Source of the DNA: UBA668 sp046086305 | Lineage (GTDB): Bacteria > Actinomycetota > Acidimicrobiia > Acidimicrobiales > Ilumatobacteraceae | Assembly (NCBI GenBank): GCA_046086305.1 | Contig: JBJSXI010000008.1 | Location: forward strand, 1-12,217 | Reading direction: 5' to 3' | DNA: 12,217 nucleotides | In this document: one piece after another, positions 1 through 5,261 of the stretch | Numbering within the stretch: position 1 is the stretch's first letter | Layout: every line of letters begins with the position of its first letter | Notes under the pieces: model-generated | The model's database searches: none | What the model was told of the DNA's origin: nothing | Seen by the model: only the letters and a program-made list of their open reading frames with translations | Made by a program: the position numbers and the translations under genes

Positions 1-378
1 GTCATGGCGGTGATGGGCAGCGACGGCCGCCCGAACCTGACGCCGATGTGGTTCGACTACGAGGGCGACAAGGTGCTCGTCAACGTCGCGTCGCATCGCG
101 TGAAGACCAAGTGGATCCGCAAGACACCGCAGATCACGATCATCATCGTCAATCCGGAGAACATGTATCACTGGATGAGCATGAAGGTGTCGGTCGAGCG
201 CGAGATCAGCGAGGACGACCCGAAGGAAGGCGCATGGGTGACCGAGCAACTGAACCGCATCTGGCGCAAGTACATCGGCCAGGGTGACGAGTACGGCCTG
301 CGCGATCCGTCGATCGACGAGCGGCGTGTGCTGTTCGTCTGCAAGGTCGACAGCGTCGCCACATTCGGCAAGTCCTGA
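1..378 (+). CDS. PPOX-class (pyridoxamine-phosphate-oxidase-like) flavin/F420 split-barrel protein, 5'-truncated by the window edge
   Basis: The frame is open from base 1 and ends at TGA 376-378, giving 125 visible codons; the true start lies upstream. The visible start 'MGSDGRPNLTPMWFDYEGDKV' followed by 'VNVASHRVKTKWIRKTPQIT' is the core of PPOX-class split-barrel enzymes: a substrate-side strand with G-x-P-x-x-x-P-x-W, then a strand and loop with the R-V-K-x-x-x-x-R motif that usually contacts flavin or F420 phosphate. The C-terminal half ('GLRDPSIDERRVLFVCKVDSVATFG') fits the closing strands. The family includes F420H2-dependent reductases and FMN oxidases, and the sequence does not tell which cofactor is used. 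The gene converges on moaA across a 34-bp gap holding a hairpin. The family call is firm; the exact reaction is unknown. Confidence 0.82.
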   Translation, partial: VMAVMGSDGRPNLTPMWFDYEGDKVLVNVASHRVKTKWIRKTPQITIIIVNPENMYHWMSMKVSVEREISEDDPKEGAWVTEQLNRIWRKYIGQGDEYGLRDPSIDERRVLFVCKVDSVATFGKS

Positions 379-385
379 CACCTGC

Positions 386-405
386 CCGGCTGCACCATCA
401 GCCGG
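386..405. terminator. Hairpin between convergent PPOX gene and moaA
   Basis: CCGGCTG (386-392) and CAGCCGG (399-405) form a perfect 7-bp stem with a 6-nt loop. It sits inside the 34-bp gap between two convergent stop codons, so it could end transcription from both sides. There is no T-tract, so a classic intrinsic terminator is not shown. Confidence 0.45.
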
Positions 406-412
406 AGCGGGA

Positions 413-1411
413 TCAGCCGCCGATCTGGCTCATCGTGCGACGCGGCTTGACGAACGCGACCTGACCGATCTGGTGGCCCGCCCACTTCGTGCCGACGGCA
501 CGACGGATCTCCTCGGCGATGTCGTCGTCGGACGAACCGTCGCGCAGCATCAGTCGGAGGTCGAACTCGCGGGTCTCGAACAGGCACGTCCGGAACTGGC
601 CGTCGGCCGTCAGACGCACGCGGTCGCAGTCGCCGCAGAACGGCTTGGTCACCGTGGGGATCACCCCGATCATGCCGGCGCCGTCGAGATACCGCCAGCG
701 GTCGGCGGGCGCTGCGCCACGGGCCGGCACCTGCTCGAGGGGGAACACGTCAGCGAGGCGGGCGACGATCTCGTCCTGACCGACGACCTTGCCGTCGACC
801 CAGTGACCTGCGGCGTCGAGCGGCATGAACTCGATGAACCGCACCTCGACCTGTCGCTCGCGTCCGAACCGTGCGAGGTCGATGATCTCGTCGTCATTCA
901 CACCGCGCTCGATCACCGCATTGATCTTCACCGGGTCGAATCCGGCTTCCTTGGCGGCCTCGATTCCGTCGAGGACACGGACGAGTTCGTCACGGCGTGT
1001 CATCTGCTCGAATCGATCGCGCCGGAGGGTGTCGAGGCTGATGTTCACCCGCCGCACGCCCGCCTCACGAAGAGGCGCGGCGAGCTGGCGGAAGGTCGCA
1101 CCGTTGGTGGTGAGCGCGATGTCGGGTGCCGTGCCATCGGCGAGACGCAGTGCCGCCAGCTTCTCGACGAGGACCGCGAGGTTGGCCCGCACCGTGGGCT
1201 CGCCGCCGGTGAGACGGATGCCGTTCACGTCGAACCGCTCGACGGCGATCCGGGCCAGCCGCTCGATCTCCTCGAAGCTGAGGATCTCGTGGCGGGGCAA
1301 CCACTGCATCCCTTCCTCGGGCATGCAGTACGTGCAGCGGAAGTTGCAGCGGTCGGTGACCGAGATACGCAGGTCGCGGATCGTCCGCCCGAACGGATCG
1401 ACCAGGTCCAT
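413..1411 (-). CDS. moaA: GTP 3',8-cyclase MoaA (radical SAM, molybdenum cofactor synthesis)
   Basis: This 332-residue protein has the usual MoaA length. It carries out the first step of molybdopterin synthesis, turning GTP into 3',8-cyclo-7,8-dihydro-GTP with a radical made from S-adenosylmethionine. The N-terminal Fe-S motif CNFRCTYC gives Cys22, Cys26 and Cys29. GGEP (69-72) is the SAM-binding motif. The C-terminal cluster motif CGDC followed by 13 residues and Cys gives Cys259, Cys262 and Cys276, which bind the second 4Fe-4S cluster at the GTP site. The protein ends in Gly-Gly, as functional MoaA proteins do. The ATG lies 4 nt after the moeA stop, so the two are in one operon. A TAGCCT hexamer 6 nt before the ATG could also give a separate leaderless transcript. 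The other steps (MoaC, MoaE/MoaD, MogA) are not in the window. Confidence 0.97.
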   Translation of the reverse strand: MDLVDPFGRTIRDLRISVTDRCNFRCTYCMPEEGMQWLPRHEILSFEEIERLARIAVERFDVNGIRLTGGEPTVRANLAVLVEKLAALRLADGTAPDIALTTNGATFRQLAAPLREAGVRRVNISLDTLRRDRFEQMTRRDELVRVLDGIEAAKEAGFDPVKINAVIERGVNDDEIIDLARFGRERQVEVRFIEFMPLDAAGHWVDGKVVGQDEIVARLADVFPLEQVPARGAAPADRWRYLDGAGMIGVIPTVTKPFCGDCDRVRLTADGQFRTCLFETREFDLRLMLRDGSSDDDIAEEIRRAVGTKWAGHQIGQVAFVKPRRTMSQIGG

Positions 1412-1415
1412 CCGG

Positions 1416-2672
1416 TCAGGCTAGCGACAGGAGGACGACACGGACCGCCCCGCCGGGCTCGACACCGTCGCCGTCGGGTACGACGGCGAGGGCATTGGCG
1501 AGCGATGTGGCGGCCAGTTGATGGCTGCCCTGGGCCCCGACGGACTCCACGTGGACCCGTCCGTCGTCGGCGAACTGCGCCACCACCCGCATGTAGTGGA
1601 CCTTGCCGTCGGGACGACGCCGGAGTCCACCGTCGGCGACCGCCCACACCGCCGGCCGATGTGGCGTCGGGTGACCGGCCATCTGCCGCAGGCCCGGACG
1701 AGCGAGCAGCTCGAAGCTGACGAACGAGCTCACCGGGTTCCCGGGGAGCCCGAACACCGGTACACCGGCGCCGAGCAGGCCGAAGGCGAACGGCTTGGCC
1801 GGCTTGATGGCGATCTGCATCCACCGCATCGTCGCGAGACGCGAGAGCACGGCCTTGACGACGTCGTAGTCGCCCATGCTCACTCCCCCGCTGGTGACGA
1901 TCGCGTCGTGGTCGGTGGCGGCGCGTCGCAGCACGTCCTCGAGGGCGGCCTCATCGTCGCGAACCGTCCCGAGATCGATCGCTTCGCACCCCGCGGCGTT
2001 CACGAGGCCGACGAGCATCGTGCGGTTGCTCTCGCGAATCTGCCCCGGTGCGAGCGGCGCACCGTCGTCGATGAGTTCGTCACCCGTGCTGAGCACCGCG
2101 ACACGCGGACGACGGACGACCTGCACCGATCCGACGTTGGCGCCGGCGAGCACCGCCGCAACTGCCGGCGAGACGAGCGTGCCGGCCGGGTAGAGCGGGG
2201 TGCCTTCGCGCACATCGTCGCCGACGGGTCGCACCGCATCGCCGACCGCAACGTGCCGGCGGATCGAGACCCGCGCCCCACCGTCGAGACGCTCGGTGTC
2301 CTCGACCATCACGATCGCGTCGGCGCCTGCCGGCACGGGTGCACCGGTCATGATGCGGATCGCCTCACCGACACCGACCACGCGACTCGTCGATGCGCCG
2401 GCCGCGACCTCGTCGACGACGGCGAGTACGACAGGTTCGGACGTCGTCGCCGCGGCGACATCGGCGGCGCGCACGGCATAGCCGTCGACGGCGCTGTTGG
2501 CGAACGGGGGGACGTCCTCTGCCGCGGCGACCGGCCGGGCGAGCACGAGGCCGACGGCCTCACGCGCCGCGACGTCGACCGTCGGGAGGGCGAGGCAGTG
2601 CTCGAGCACGTAGCGCTGCGCGTCCTCGATCGTCACCATGCTGCTGCCGGTGCCGTGCGAGGTCGCGTCCAT
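1416..2672 (-). CDS. moeA: Molybdopterin molybdenumtransferase MoeA
   Basis: MoeA inserts molybdate into adenylylated molybdopterin, the last common step of molybdenum cofactor synthesis. Motifs in order are 'PPFANSAVDGYAVRAAD' near the N-terminus, 'TGAPVPAGADAIVMVED', the central 'STGDEL' and 'GQIRESNRTML', then 'TSGGVSMGDYDVVK' of the molybdopterin-binding domain, 'KPAKPFAFG' and 'GLPGNPVSSFVSFE'. The C-terminal domain IV is present. Two starts are possible: ATG 2672 (418 aa), 8 nt after a TACCGT hexamer in the palindrome, or ATG 2639 (407 aa), where 'MVTIEDAQRYV' lines up with the usual family N-terminus. Neither has a Shine-Dalgarno. I list the longer one because neighbouring genes look leaderless. 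The frame stays open further upstream to 3125, but that part overlaps another gene and is not family sequence. moaA follows after 4 nt. Confidence 0.95.
   Translation of the reverse strand: MDATSHGTGSSMVTIEDAQRYVLEHCLALPTVDVAAREAVGLVLARPVAAAEDVPPFANSAVDGYAVRAADVAAATTSEPVVLAVVDEVAAGASTSRVVGVGEAIRIMTGAPVPAGADAIVMVEDTERLDGGARVSIRRHVAVGDAVRPVGDDVREGTPLYPAGTLVSPAVAAVLAGANVGSVQVVRRPRVAVLSTGDELIDDGAPLAPGQIRESNRTMLVGLVNAAGCEAIDLGTVRDDEAALEDVLRRAATDHDAIVTSGGVSMGDYDVVKAVLSRLATMRWMQIAIKPAKPFAFGLLGAGVPVFGLPGNPVSSFVSFELLARPGLRQMAGHPTPHRPAVWAVADGGLRRRPDGKVHYMRVVAQFADDGRVHVESVGAQGSHQLAATSLANALAVVPDGDGVEPGGAVRVVLLSLA
1418..1423 (-). promoter_or_regulatory. Candidate internal -10 hexamer TAGCCT for leaderless moaA
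   Basis: On the minus strand the order is TAGCCT, 6 nt, ATG. That spacing would put the transcript start at or next to the A of the moaA start codon. The final T of the hexamer is also the T of the moeA TGA stop. No convincing -35 is seen, and there is no Shine-Dalgarno. Confidence 0.5.
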
Positions 2673-2675
2673 GAC

Positions 2676-2695
2676 GGGCAACGGTACCGTTGCCC
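2676..2695. promoter_or_regulatory. 20-bp perfect palindrome with two facing -10 hexamers between moeA and the glycolipid-binding gene
   Basis: GGGCAACGGTACCGTTGCCC reads the same on both strands. Its GGTACC core gives TACCGT on the plus strand (2685-2690), 7 nt before GTG 2698, and TACCGT on the minus strand (2681-2686), 8 nt before ATG 2672. It can therefore be read as a symmetric divergent promoter, as an operator for a dimeric regulator, or as both. No regulator gene is nearby, so the binding protein is unknown. Confidence 0.55.
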
Positions 2696-2697
2696 CG

Positions 2698-3261
2698 GTG
2701 ACCGCGTACATGCCGTTCGCCGACGCCCACGGCACGGCGGGCCATGCCGTCCGCTGGCAGACCTGGGACGGCGCACACCGGGAAGACCTGACGATCCGCT
2801 GGGAGAACGAGGGGTTCACCGTTGCGGGCACCGTGTCGAGTGAGCGGATCGAATACGTCGTGCGCCTGTCGGCGCAGTGGCACGTGCGACAGTTCCTCCT
2901 CTTCCGCGACCTCGACGAGCCCGATCTGTGGCTCGCCACCGACGGACACGGTCGCTGGGGGGAGATGAACGGCGCACACCGCACCGAGCTCGACGGATGC
3001 CACGACGTCGTGCTCGCCTGCACGCCGTTCAGCCATACGCCACCGATCCGCCGCCTCCCGCTGCACGACGGCCACACCGCCGAACTCCCGGTGGTGGTGG
3101 TCGATCCCGACTCTCTCGCGGTCACGGCAGAACCGGTGCGCTACACGCGTCACTCTGCGTCGCACTGGACGATCACCCGCGCCGGTGTCGTGGCGGAGGT
3201 CGAGGTCGACGAGCACGGGCTCGTCGTCAGCATCGACGGCTCATTCTCGCGGGTCGACTGA
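2698..3261 (+). CDS. Putative glycolipid-binding domain protein (PF06475-like)
   Basis: With GTG 2698 as start the protein has 187 residues, about the length of the putative glycolipid-binding family. The family pattern is visible: an N-terminal Trp-rich strand ('VRWQTWDG'), 'DLTIRWENEGFTVAGTV', a middle 'WLATDGHGRWGEMNG', the conserved block 'DGCHDVVLACTPFSHTPPIR', and the C-terminal 'PVRYTRH' and 'VEVDEHGLVVSIDGSFSRV'. The fold is a beta-barrel resembling lipoprotein carriers; the ligand has not been established for most members. No signal peptide or membrane segment is seen, so the protein is probably cytoplasmic. Other starts are ATG 2671, which would run through the palindrome, and ATG 2710. 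I prefer GTG 2698 because TACCGT lies exactly 7 nt upstream, which suggests a leaderless transcript. The gene is divergent from moeA and convergent with galU. Confidence 0.82.
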   Translation: MTAYMPFADAHGTAGHAVRWQTWDGAHREDLTIRWENEGFTVAGTVSSERIEYVVRLSAQWHVRQFLLFRDLDEPDLWLATDGHGRWGEMNGAHRTELDGCHDVVLACTPFSHTPPIRRLPLHDGHTAELPVVVVDPDSLAVTAEPVRYTRHSASHWTITRAGVVAEVEVDEHGLVVSIDGSFSRVD

Positions 3262-3273
3262 TCGTCAGTCGGC
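3253..3273. terminator. Hairpin spanning both stop codons of a convergent pair
   Basis: CGACTGA (3255-3261) pairs perfectly with TCAGTCG (3265-3271) around a TCG loop, and a G-T wobble and a G-C pair extend the stem. The left arm contains the TGA of the glycolipid-binding gene and the right arm contains the complementary TGA of galU. It may act as a compact bidirectional terminator; there is no T-tract. Confidence 0.4.
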
Positions 3274-4137
3274 GGTGAGCCGGCCGTCGAGCCAGTGGCG
3301 GAATGCATCGCCCACCGCAGGATCGTCGAGTGCTCGATCGACCACCGCGATCAGCCAGCCGAGTGGGGTCCCGGTGTCGAACCGACGCGTCGTGCCGAGC
3401 ACACCGTGGAACGGGCCGGACTCGGCCTGCGCGCGCAGGGCATCGGTGAGCTGGATCTCACCACCCCGACCGGGAGCGACACGGTCGATCCGCTCGAACA
3501 CATCGGGGGTGAGCACATACCGCCCGATGATGATCAGGTTGCTCGGCGCCACCGACGGATCGGGCTTCTCGACCATCGTGCGCACGCCGACGACCCCATC
3601 ACCGTCGGGATCGCCGACGGGATCGACGACGCCGTACGCACCCACCTCGCTGCGCGCCACCCGACCCAGTCCGACCACGCCGCCGCCCGTGCGCTCGCAC
3701 ACGTCGATCATCTGACGCAAGAGACGACTGTCGGACATCAGTTCATCGGGCAGCAGGACGGCGAACGGTTCATCGCCGACGGCAGCGCGCGCACACCCGA
3801 CCGCATGACCGAGACCGTGCGGTGCATCTTGGTGCACCACCGTCACCCGCACGTCGGTACCCACCCGGTCGAGCGAGTCGGCCAGCGCCGTTCGCCCGGC
3901 GGCGCGCAGGCGGGCGGTCACCTCGGGTGCCGGGGCGAGGAAGGCCGCGATCGCCGGCTTGGCGGCACTCGACACGACGACGATGTGTTCGATCCCCGCC
4001 CCGATGCACTCCTCGACGATCAAGTGGAGCGCCGGGGTGTCGATGATCGGCAGGAGTTCTTTGGGAATGGCCTTGGTGGCGGGCAGGAACCGGGTCCCCA
4101 TCCCCGCCGCCGGGATCACCGCTGTCCGTACGCGCAT
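3265..4137 (-). CDS. galU: UTP-glucose-1-phosphate uridylyltransferase GalU
   Basis: This 290-residue nucleotidyltransferase makes UDP-glucose from UTP and glucose-1-phosphate for glycan, glycolipid and trehalose synthesis. The N-terminal signature 'VIPAAGMGTRFLPATKAIPK' (8-27) is the nucleotide-binding loop, followed by 'ELLPIIDTPALH'. Later motifs are 'LLPDELM' (the Asp that holds the metal), 'VEKPDPSVAPSNLIIIGRYV', 'GRGGEIQLTDAL', and 'RRFDTGTPLGWL' where most relatives have R-Y-D-x-G-x-K-x-G-Y. The Tyr-to-Phe change and the missing Lys in that last motif are mild departures. The ATG follows TAGCCT by 6 nt with no Shine-Dalgarno, so a leaderless transcript is likely. The gene is divergent from the FmdB-type gene across 112 bp. 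Confidence 0.94.
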   Translation of the reverse strand: MRVRTAVIPAAGMGTRFLPATKAIPKELLPIIDTPALHLIVEECIGAGIEHIVVVSSAAKPAIAAFLAPAPEVTARLRAAGRTALADSLDRVGTDVRVTVVHQDAPHGLGHAVGCARAAVGDEPFAVLLPDELMSDSRLLRQMIDVCERTGGGVVGLGRVARSEVGAYGVVDPVGDPDGDGVVGVRTMVEKPDPSVAPSNLIIIGRYVLTPDVFERIDRVAPGRGGEIQLTDALRAQAESGPFHGVLGTTRRFDTGTPLGWLIAVVDRALDDPAVGDAFRHWLDGRLTAD

Positions 4138-4143
4138 CGGCGC

Positions 4144-4149
4144 AGGCTA
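4144..4149 (-). promoter_or_regulatory. Candidate -10 hexamer TAGCCT for leaderless galU
   Basis: On the minus strand TAGCCT is followed by 6 nt and then the galU ATG, so transcription would start at about the first base of the start codon. No clear -35 is visible. Confidence 0.5.
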
Positions 4150-4195
4150 CGGCCCGCACCGGCGCTTCGATCGCTCGGGCTGCGCCGTCGGCCGA

Positions 4196-4201
4196 TAGCC
4201 T
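4196..4201 (+). promoter_or_regulatory. Candidate -10 hexamer TAGCCT for the FmdB-type gene
   Basis: This is the same hexamer as before galU and moaA. Transcription would begin near 4208, inside the left arm of the CIRCE element, giving a leader of about 42 nt that contains a GAGG ribosome-binding site at 4240-4243. No clear -35 is visible. Confidence 0.45.
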
Positions 4202-4227
4202 TGGCACTCGACCTATCCGAGTGCCAA
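4201..4227 (+). promoter_or_regulatory. CIRCE element (HrcA operator)
   Basis: The sequence is TTGGCACTC, 9 nt, GAGTGCCAA. The CIRCE consensus bound by the heat-shock repressor HrcA is TTAGCACTC-N9-GAGTGCTAA. Arm length and the 9-nt spacer match exactly, and the single change per arm is symmetric (A to G on the left, T to C on the right), so the palindrome is kept. The two inner spacer bases also pair, extending each arm to 10. It overlaps the predicted start of transcription of the gene at 4250, the position expected for repression. It is 52 bp or more from the galU hexamer. Confidence 0.85.
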
Positions 4228-4249
4228 CACGAGTCGACCGAGGCGAGCC

Positions 4250-4621
4250 GTGCCCACCTACGTGTACAAATTCGTCGAGACCGGAGAGACCATCGAGGTC
4301 CAGCAGTCCTTCGAGGATCCGGCCCTCACCGAGGCCACCCACCCGCGCACCGGCGCGGTGATGCAGGTGAAGAAGGTCTTCCAGCCCGTCGGGGTCACGT
4401 TCAAGGGCGGCGGGTTCTACAAGACCGATGCCCGCAGTTCGACCGGCAAGGGTGCGGGCACGTCGAAGTCGGGTGAGACGACCTCGAGCAGCAGCTCCTC
4501 GAGCGACACCGGATCAGCCACGACCTCGTCGAGCACGACTTCCACGAACACGACTTCCACGAACACGACCTCCTCGAGCACGACCTCGTCGAACACGACC
4601 TCGTCATCCTCGAGCACCTGA
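4250..4621 (+). CDS. FmdB-family protein lacking the zinc-ribbon cysteines, with a Ser/Thr/Asn tail
   Basis: The 123-residue protein starts at GTG 4250 with GAGG six nt upstream. Residues 1-60 follow the FmdB regulatory-protein family: 'MPTYVYKF', 'VQQSFEDPALTEA', 'VKKVFQPVGVTFKGGGFYKTD'. Typical members have a zinc ribbon with two Cys pairs, one after MPTYxY and one in the C-P-x-C-G knuckle. Here both pairs are replaced ('FVETG' and 'THPRTG') and the whole protein has no cysteine, so it cannot form that zinc site. From about residue 70 the chain becomes low-complexity and from residue 78 is almost only Ser, Thr and Asn, encoded by imperfect repeats of a 'cacgac(c/t)tc' type. No signal peptide or membrane segment is seen. 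The cellular role of bacterial FmdB-like proteins is poorly known. The CIRCE element points to heat-shock control by HrcA. Confidence 0.85.
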   Translation: MPTYVYKFVETGETIEVQQSFEDPALTEATHPRTGAVMQVKKVFQPVGVTFKGGGFYKTDARSSTGKGAGTSKSGETTSSSSSSSDTGSATTSSSTTSTNTTSTNTTSSSTTSSNTTSSSSST

Positions 4622-4631
4622 CCGTCGCCAC

Positions 4632-4659
4632 GCCGACGGCAGGGTGCCGACGGTAGGGT
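4632..4659 (+). repeat. Two tandem 14-bp repeats, the second carrying a TAGGGT hexamer
   Basis: GCCGACGGCAGGGT (4632-4645) and GCCGACGGTAGGGT (4646-4659) differ at one base, and a partial third copy (GCCGCCGG) follows. The C-to-T change creates TAGGGT at 4654-4659, a candidate -10 for the downstream SAF-like gene that would leave a leader of about 40 nt containing its ribosome-binding site. The gap between the two genes (4622-4704) holds nothing else I can identify. Confidence 0.5.
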
Positions 4660-4691
4660 GCCGCCGGCTCCCCCGAGTACCTCATCGTCGT

Positions 4692-4697
4692 GGGAGG
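4692..4697 (+). promoter_or_regulatory. Shine-Dalgarno GGGAGG that sets the start of the SAF-like gene
   Basis: GGGAGG lies 7 nt before GTG 4705. The alternative GTG at 4690 overlaps this site and has no such site upstream, so 4705 is the better start. Confidence 0.7.
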
Positions 4698-4704
4698 TCG
4701 TCTC

Positions 4705-5253
4705 GTGGGTGCGCTCGTCGCCCGAGCACGTTGGCTGCTCGCCCGACATCCATCGCTGTACTGGGCGACCGTCGCCGTCGCCGTACTCGTCGCGGCCACC
4801 ACGGTCCGCGGTGCCGTGCGTGAGGCGGAGGCTCAGCGTGATCGGTGGGGCACCACCCGGGTCGTGTGGGTCGTCACCGCACCCACCGAACGCGGCGCAC
4901 CGATCGCTGCGGAGGCGCGCGAACTACCTGTTGCCGTGCTGCCCGCAACACCGCTCGATACCGCGCCGACCGCTCCTGCGTCGCGCCGACTCGGGGTGGG
5001 TGAGATCCTCGTCGCCGACGATGTGGCCGCCGTGGGCACGGTGCCGGCCGACTGGGTGGTGATGTCCGTCGACGACGACGCTGCGCCGCGTCTCGTGATC
5101 GGCGACGGTGTCGTCGTGTTCGCCGACGGCGAGCGGCTGTGCCCAGGGGTCGTCGTCACGACCGATGACGAACGGTTCGAGGTCGCCGTCGACGAGAGAT
5201 GCGCGGCGCGTGTCAGTGCCGCCGGGATGGTCGTGCTCGGCCGATCACCATGA
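4705..5253 (+). CDS. Small membrane-anchored SAF/CpaB-like domain protein
   Basis: From GTG 4705 the product is 182 residues. A short basic N-terminus ('MGALVARARWLLARHPSLYW') leads into one hydrophobic segment ('ATVAVAVLVAA', about residues 21-31), which fits a signal anchor with the rest outside the membrane. The part after it has the SAF-domain order: 'RVVWVVTAPTERGAPIAAEA', an LP-x-A-x-x-P stretch ('ELPVAVLPATPLDTAP'), 'RLGVGEILVADDVA', and later a beta-rich 'VVVFADGERLCPGVVV' region. SAF domains occur in CpaB/RcpC pilus-assembly proteins, antifreeze-like proteins and sialic acid synthases. No pilus or secretion genes are nearby, so the role is open. Two cysteines in the C-terminal half could form a disulfide. 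The SAF call is moderate; membrane anchoring is better supported. Confidence 0.68.
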   Translation: MGALVARARWLLARHPSLYWATVAVAVLVAATTVRGAVREAEAQRDRWGTTRVVWVVTAPTERGAPIAAEARELPVAVLPATPLDTAPTAPASRRLGVGEILVADDVAAVGTVPADWVVMSVDDDAAPRLVIGDGVVVFADGERLCPGVVVTTDDERFEVAVDERCAARVSAAGMVVLGRSP

Positions 5254-5256
5254 TCG
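5242..5256. terminator. Short hairpin at the stop of the SAF-like gene
   Basis: CGATCA (5242-5247) and TGATCG (5251-5256) pair around CCA. The right arm contains the TGA stop at 5251-5253. The convergent PLP-enzyme gene ends 8 nt further on. The stem is short and has no T-tract, so a terminator role is tentative. Confidence 0.3.
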
Positions 5257-5261
5257 AAGGG

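Noticed and set aside
284..1720. Long open frame on the plus strand opposite moaA and moeA
   Set aside because: It is antisense to two well-conserved genes, has Arg/His/Asp-rich composition typical of GC-rich shadow frames, and shows no family motif.
2673..3125. N-terminal extension of moeA over the glycolipid-binding gene
   Set aside because: The added residues are not MoeA-like and overlap a conserved gene on the other strand and the palindromic promoter.
4417..4749. Minus-strand open frame with Val/Glu repeats opposite the FmdB-type tail
   Set aside because: It mirrors the Ser/Thr repeat codons and crosses the neighbouring gene boundary; no family match or start signal is seen.
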